Source: Ectobacillus ponti (GTDB lineage Bacteria > Bacillota > Bacilli > Bacillales > Bacillaceae_G). Taken from it: a stretch of 64,000 nt of DNA. The stretch lies in assembly GCF_024294785.1 (NCBI RefSeq), contig NZ_JANCLT010000001.1, positions 424,793 through 488,792 of the forward strand, read 5' to 3'. Position 1 is the first letter of the stretch. Every line of letters begins with the position of its first letter. Under the pieces are notes generated by a model, which made no database searches, was not told the DNA's origin, and saw only the letters and a list, made by a program, of their open reading frames with translations. Both the position numbers and the translations under genes were made by a program. Positions 62,911-64,000 of this stretch are shown in pieces.

Positions 62911-64000
62911 TCATTTTGCATCATACCATGTCGGGCCGTAAGAATAGTCTACCTTTAACGGCACAGATAATGCTACCGCATGCTCCATCACTTCTGGCAC
63001 AAGCTGCTCCATCCGGGCAATCTCATCCTGCGGCACTTCAAAAATCAATTCATCGTGCACCTGCAGCAGCAGGCGGGACCGGAGGCCTTCCTCGTGCAGC
63101 CGGTCAAACATGACAATCATCGCCTTCTTGATGATATCGGCCGCACTTCCCTGAATGGGCGTATTCATCGCGGTGCGCTCCGCGAAGCTGCGCAGATTGA
63201 AGTTGCGGCTCGTAATCTCCGGAATATAGCGGCGGCGGTTCAGCAGCGTGGACACATAGCCATTCTGCTTCGCCTCCTGAATGATTGCATCCATATACTC
63301 CTTTACTCCCGGGAAGCTTGCAAAATACTTCTCAATGAACTCGGCTGCCGCTTTTCTTGTAATGCCCAGGTTTTGTGACAAGCCGTAGTCGCTGATGCCG
63401 TACACAATTCCGAAGTTCACGGCCTTTGCCTGCCGGCGCATGTTGGAGGTGACCTCCTCATTTGCTACGCCGAACACGTCCATCGCCGTCTTTGTATGGA
63501 CGTCCATATCACGCTGAAATGCTTCCATCAGCCCCTTGTCCTTGGCAATGTGCGCCAATACACGCAGCTCAATCTGCGAGTAGTCGGCCGCCAGCATGAC
63601 CCAGCCTTCCTCCGATGGCACAAATGCCTGCCGGATTTTCCGCCCTTCCTCCAAGCGGATTGGAATATTTTGCAGGTTCGGCTCTGTTGAACTGAGACGG
63701 CCGGTCTGCGTGACCGCCTGATTGAAGCGGGTGTGAATTTTTGACGTATCCTCACGCACCACCTTCAGCAGCCCCTCGATATAAGTCGAGTACAGTTTGC
63801 CGAGCTGACGGTAGTGCAGGATTTTCGGCACAATTTCATGCTTGCCCGCCAGCTTCTCCAGCACGTCGGCAGAAGTGGAATAGCCTGTCTTCGTCTTTTT
63901 CTCCGCCGGCAAATTCAGCTTCTCAAACAAAACCACACCCAGCTGCTTCGGTGAATTAATATTGAATGCACCGCCTGCCAGCTCATGAATATCCTTTTCC
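62911..64000 (-). CDS. polA: DNA polymerase I (5' end beyond the window)
   Basis: The last 362 residues of a family A polymerase; the frame continues off the right edge. Motif A is DYSQIELRVLAHI, motif B RRQAKAVNFGIVYGISDYGL and motif C QVHDELIFEV, so the polymerase domain is intact. The upstream visible part (NINSPKQLGVVLFEKLNLP) is the thumb region. The exonuclease domains lie outside the window. It fills gaps in repair and Okazaki processing. Confidence 0.97.
   Translation of the reverse strand, partial: EKDIHELAGGAFNINSPKQLGVVLFEKLNLPAEKKTKTGYSTSADVLEKLAGKHEIVPKILHYRQLGKLYSTYIEGLLKVVREDTSKIHTRFNQAVTQTGRLSSTEPNLQNIPIRLEEGRKIRQAFVPSEEGWVMLAADYSQIELRVLAHIAKDKGLMEAFQRDMDVHTKTAMDVFGVANEEVTSNMRRQAKAVNFGIVYGISDYGLSQNLGITRKAAAEFIEKYFASFPGVKEYMDAIIQEAKQNGYVSTLLNRRRYIPEITSRNFNLRSFAERTAMNTPIQGSAADIIKKAMIVMFDRLHEEGLRSRLLLQVHDELIFEVPQDEIARMEQLVPEVMEHAVALSVPLKVDYSYGPTWYDAK

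Overview
The window is a piece of chromosome from an endospore-forming, low-to-moderate GC Bacillaceae bacterium. Spore genes are present (sspI, a CotF-type coat protein, ytxC, ytaF), as are T-box leaders, an infC gene that starts with AUU, and long runs of gene order shared with Bacillus subtilis and the B. cereus group. A lineage near the cereus group or Ectobacillus is a guess, not a result. Almost everything after about 7.5 kb is on the minus strand.

Layout. 1-7.4 kb: an XRE regulator cut by the window edge, an Fe-S assembly factor (MIP18 family), a cupin, a spore coat protein, the motAB flagellar stator pair, an M15 peptidase, and a membrane protein/glycosyltransferase pair (YkoS/YkoT-like). 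7.4-19.7 kb: the conserved block ysmA-sdhBAC-yslB-uvrC-trxA-etfAB-fadB-fadR-lcfA, that is, succinate dehydrogenase, DNA repair, thioredoxin and fatty-acid beta-oxidation under a FadR box. 19.7-25.4 kb: an accessory segment lying where B. subtilis has only yshE between lcfA and mutSB. It carries a lone cas6, aroD, a 472-residue protein resembling a plasmid replication initiator, an array of seven same-orientation iteron-like repeats, and a second winged-helix-like protein. 25.4-32.0 kb: mutS2, polX, cvpA, zapA, rnhC and a Nudix gene. 32.0-40.9 kb: a GNAT gene and an acetoin/butanediol module (acoABCL-bdhA-acoR) with a clear sigma-54 promoter and a large upstream dyad. 40.9-45.8 kb: pheST under a T-box, ysgA and sspI. 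45.9-50.3 kb: a two-gene drug-efflux system, ysdC and a dUTPase. 50.4-64.0 kb: rplT-rpmI-infC with an L20-type leader, thrS with a T-box, ytxC-dnaI-dnaB-nrdR, speD, gap (GapB type, with a CcpN box), coaE-ytaF-mutM and the 3' part of polA.

How the genes work together. FadR, LcfA, FadB and EtfAB form the beta-oxidation route, whose electrons enter the quinone pool as do those from SdhCAB. AcoABCL cleaves acetoin to acetyl-CoA and acetaldehyde, BdhA interconverts acetoin and butanediol, and AcoR activates the operon with sigma-54. DnaB, DnaI and PolA serve replication; MutM, UvrC, PolX and MutS2 serve repair or genome maintenance.

The most unusual item is the apparent plasmid-type replicon at 21.7-25.0 kb: Rep-like gene, terminator, phased iterons, AT-rich dyad, second DNA-binding gene. 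It is embedded among housekeeping genes beside an orphan cas6. Whether it is a relic, an integrated plasmid or an active chromosomal element cannot be settled from sequence reading alone.
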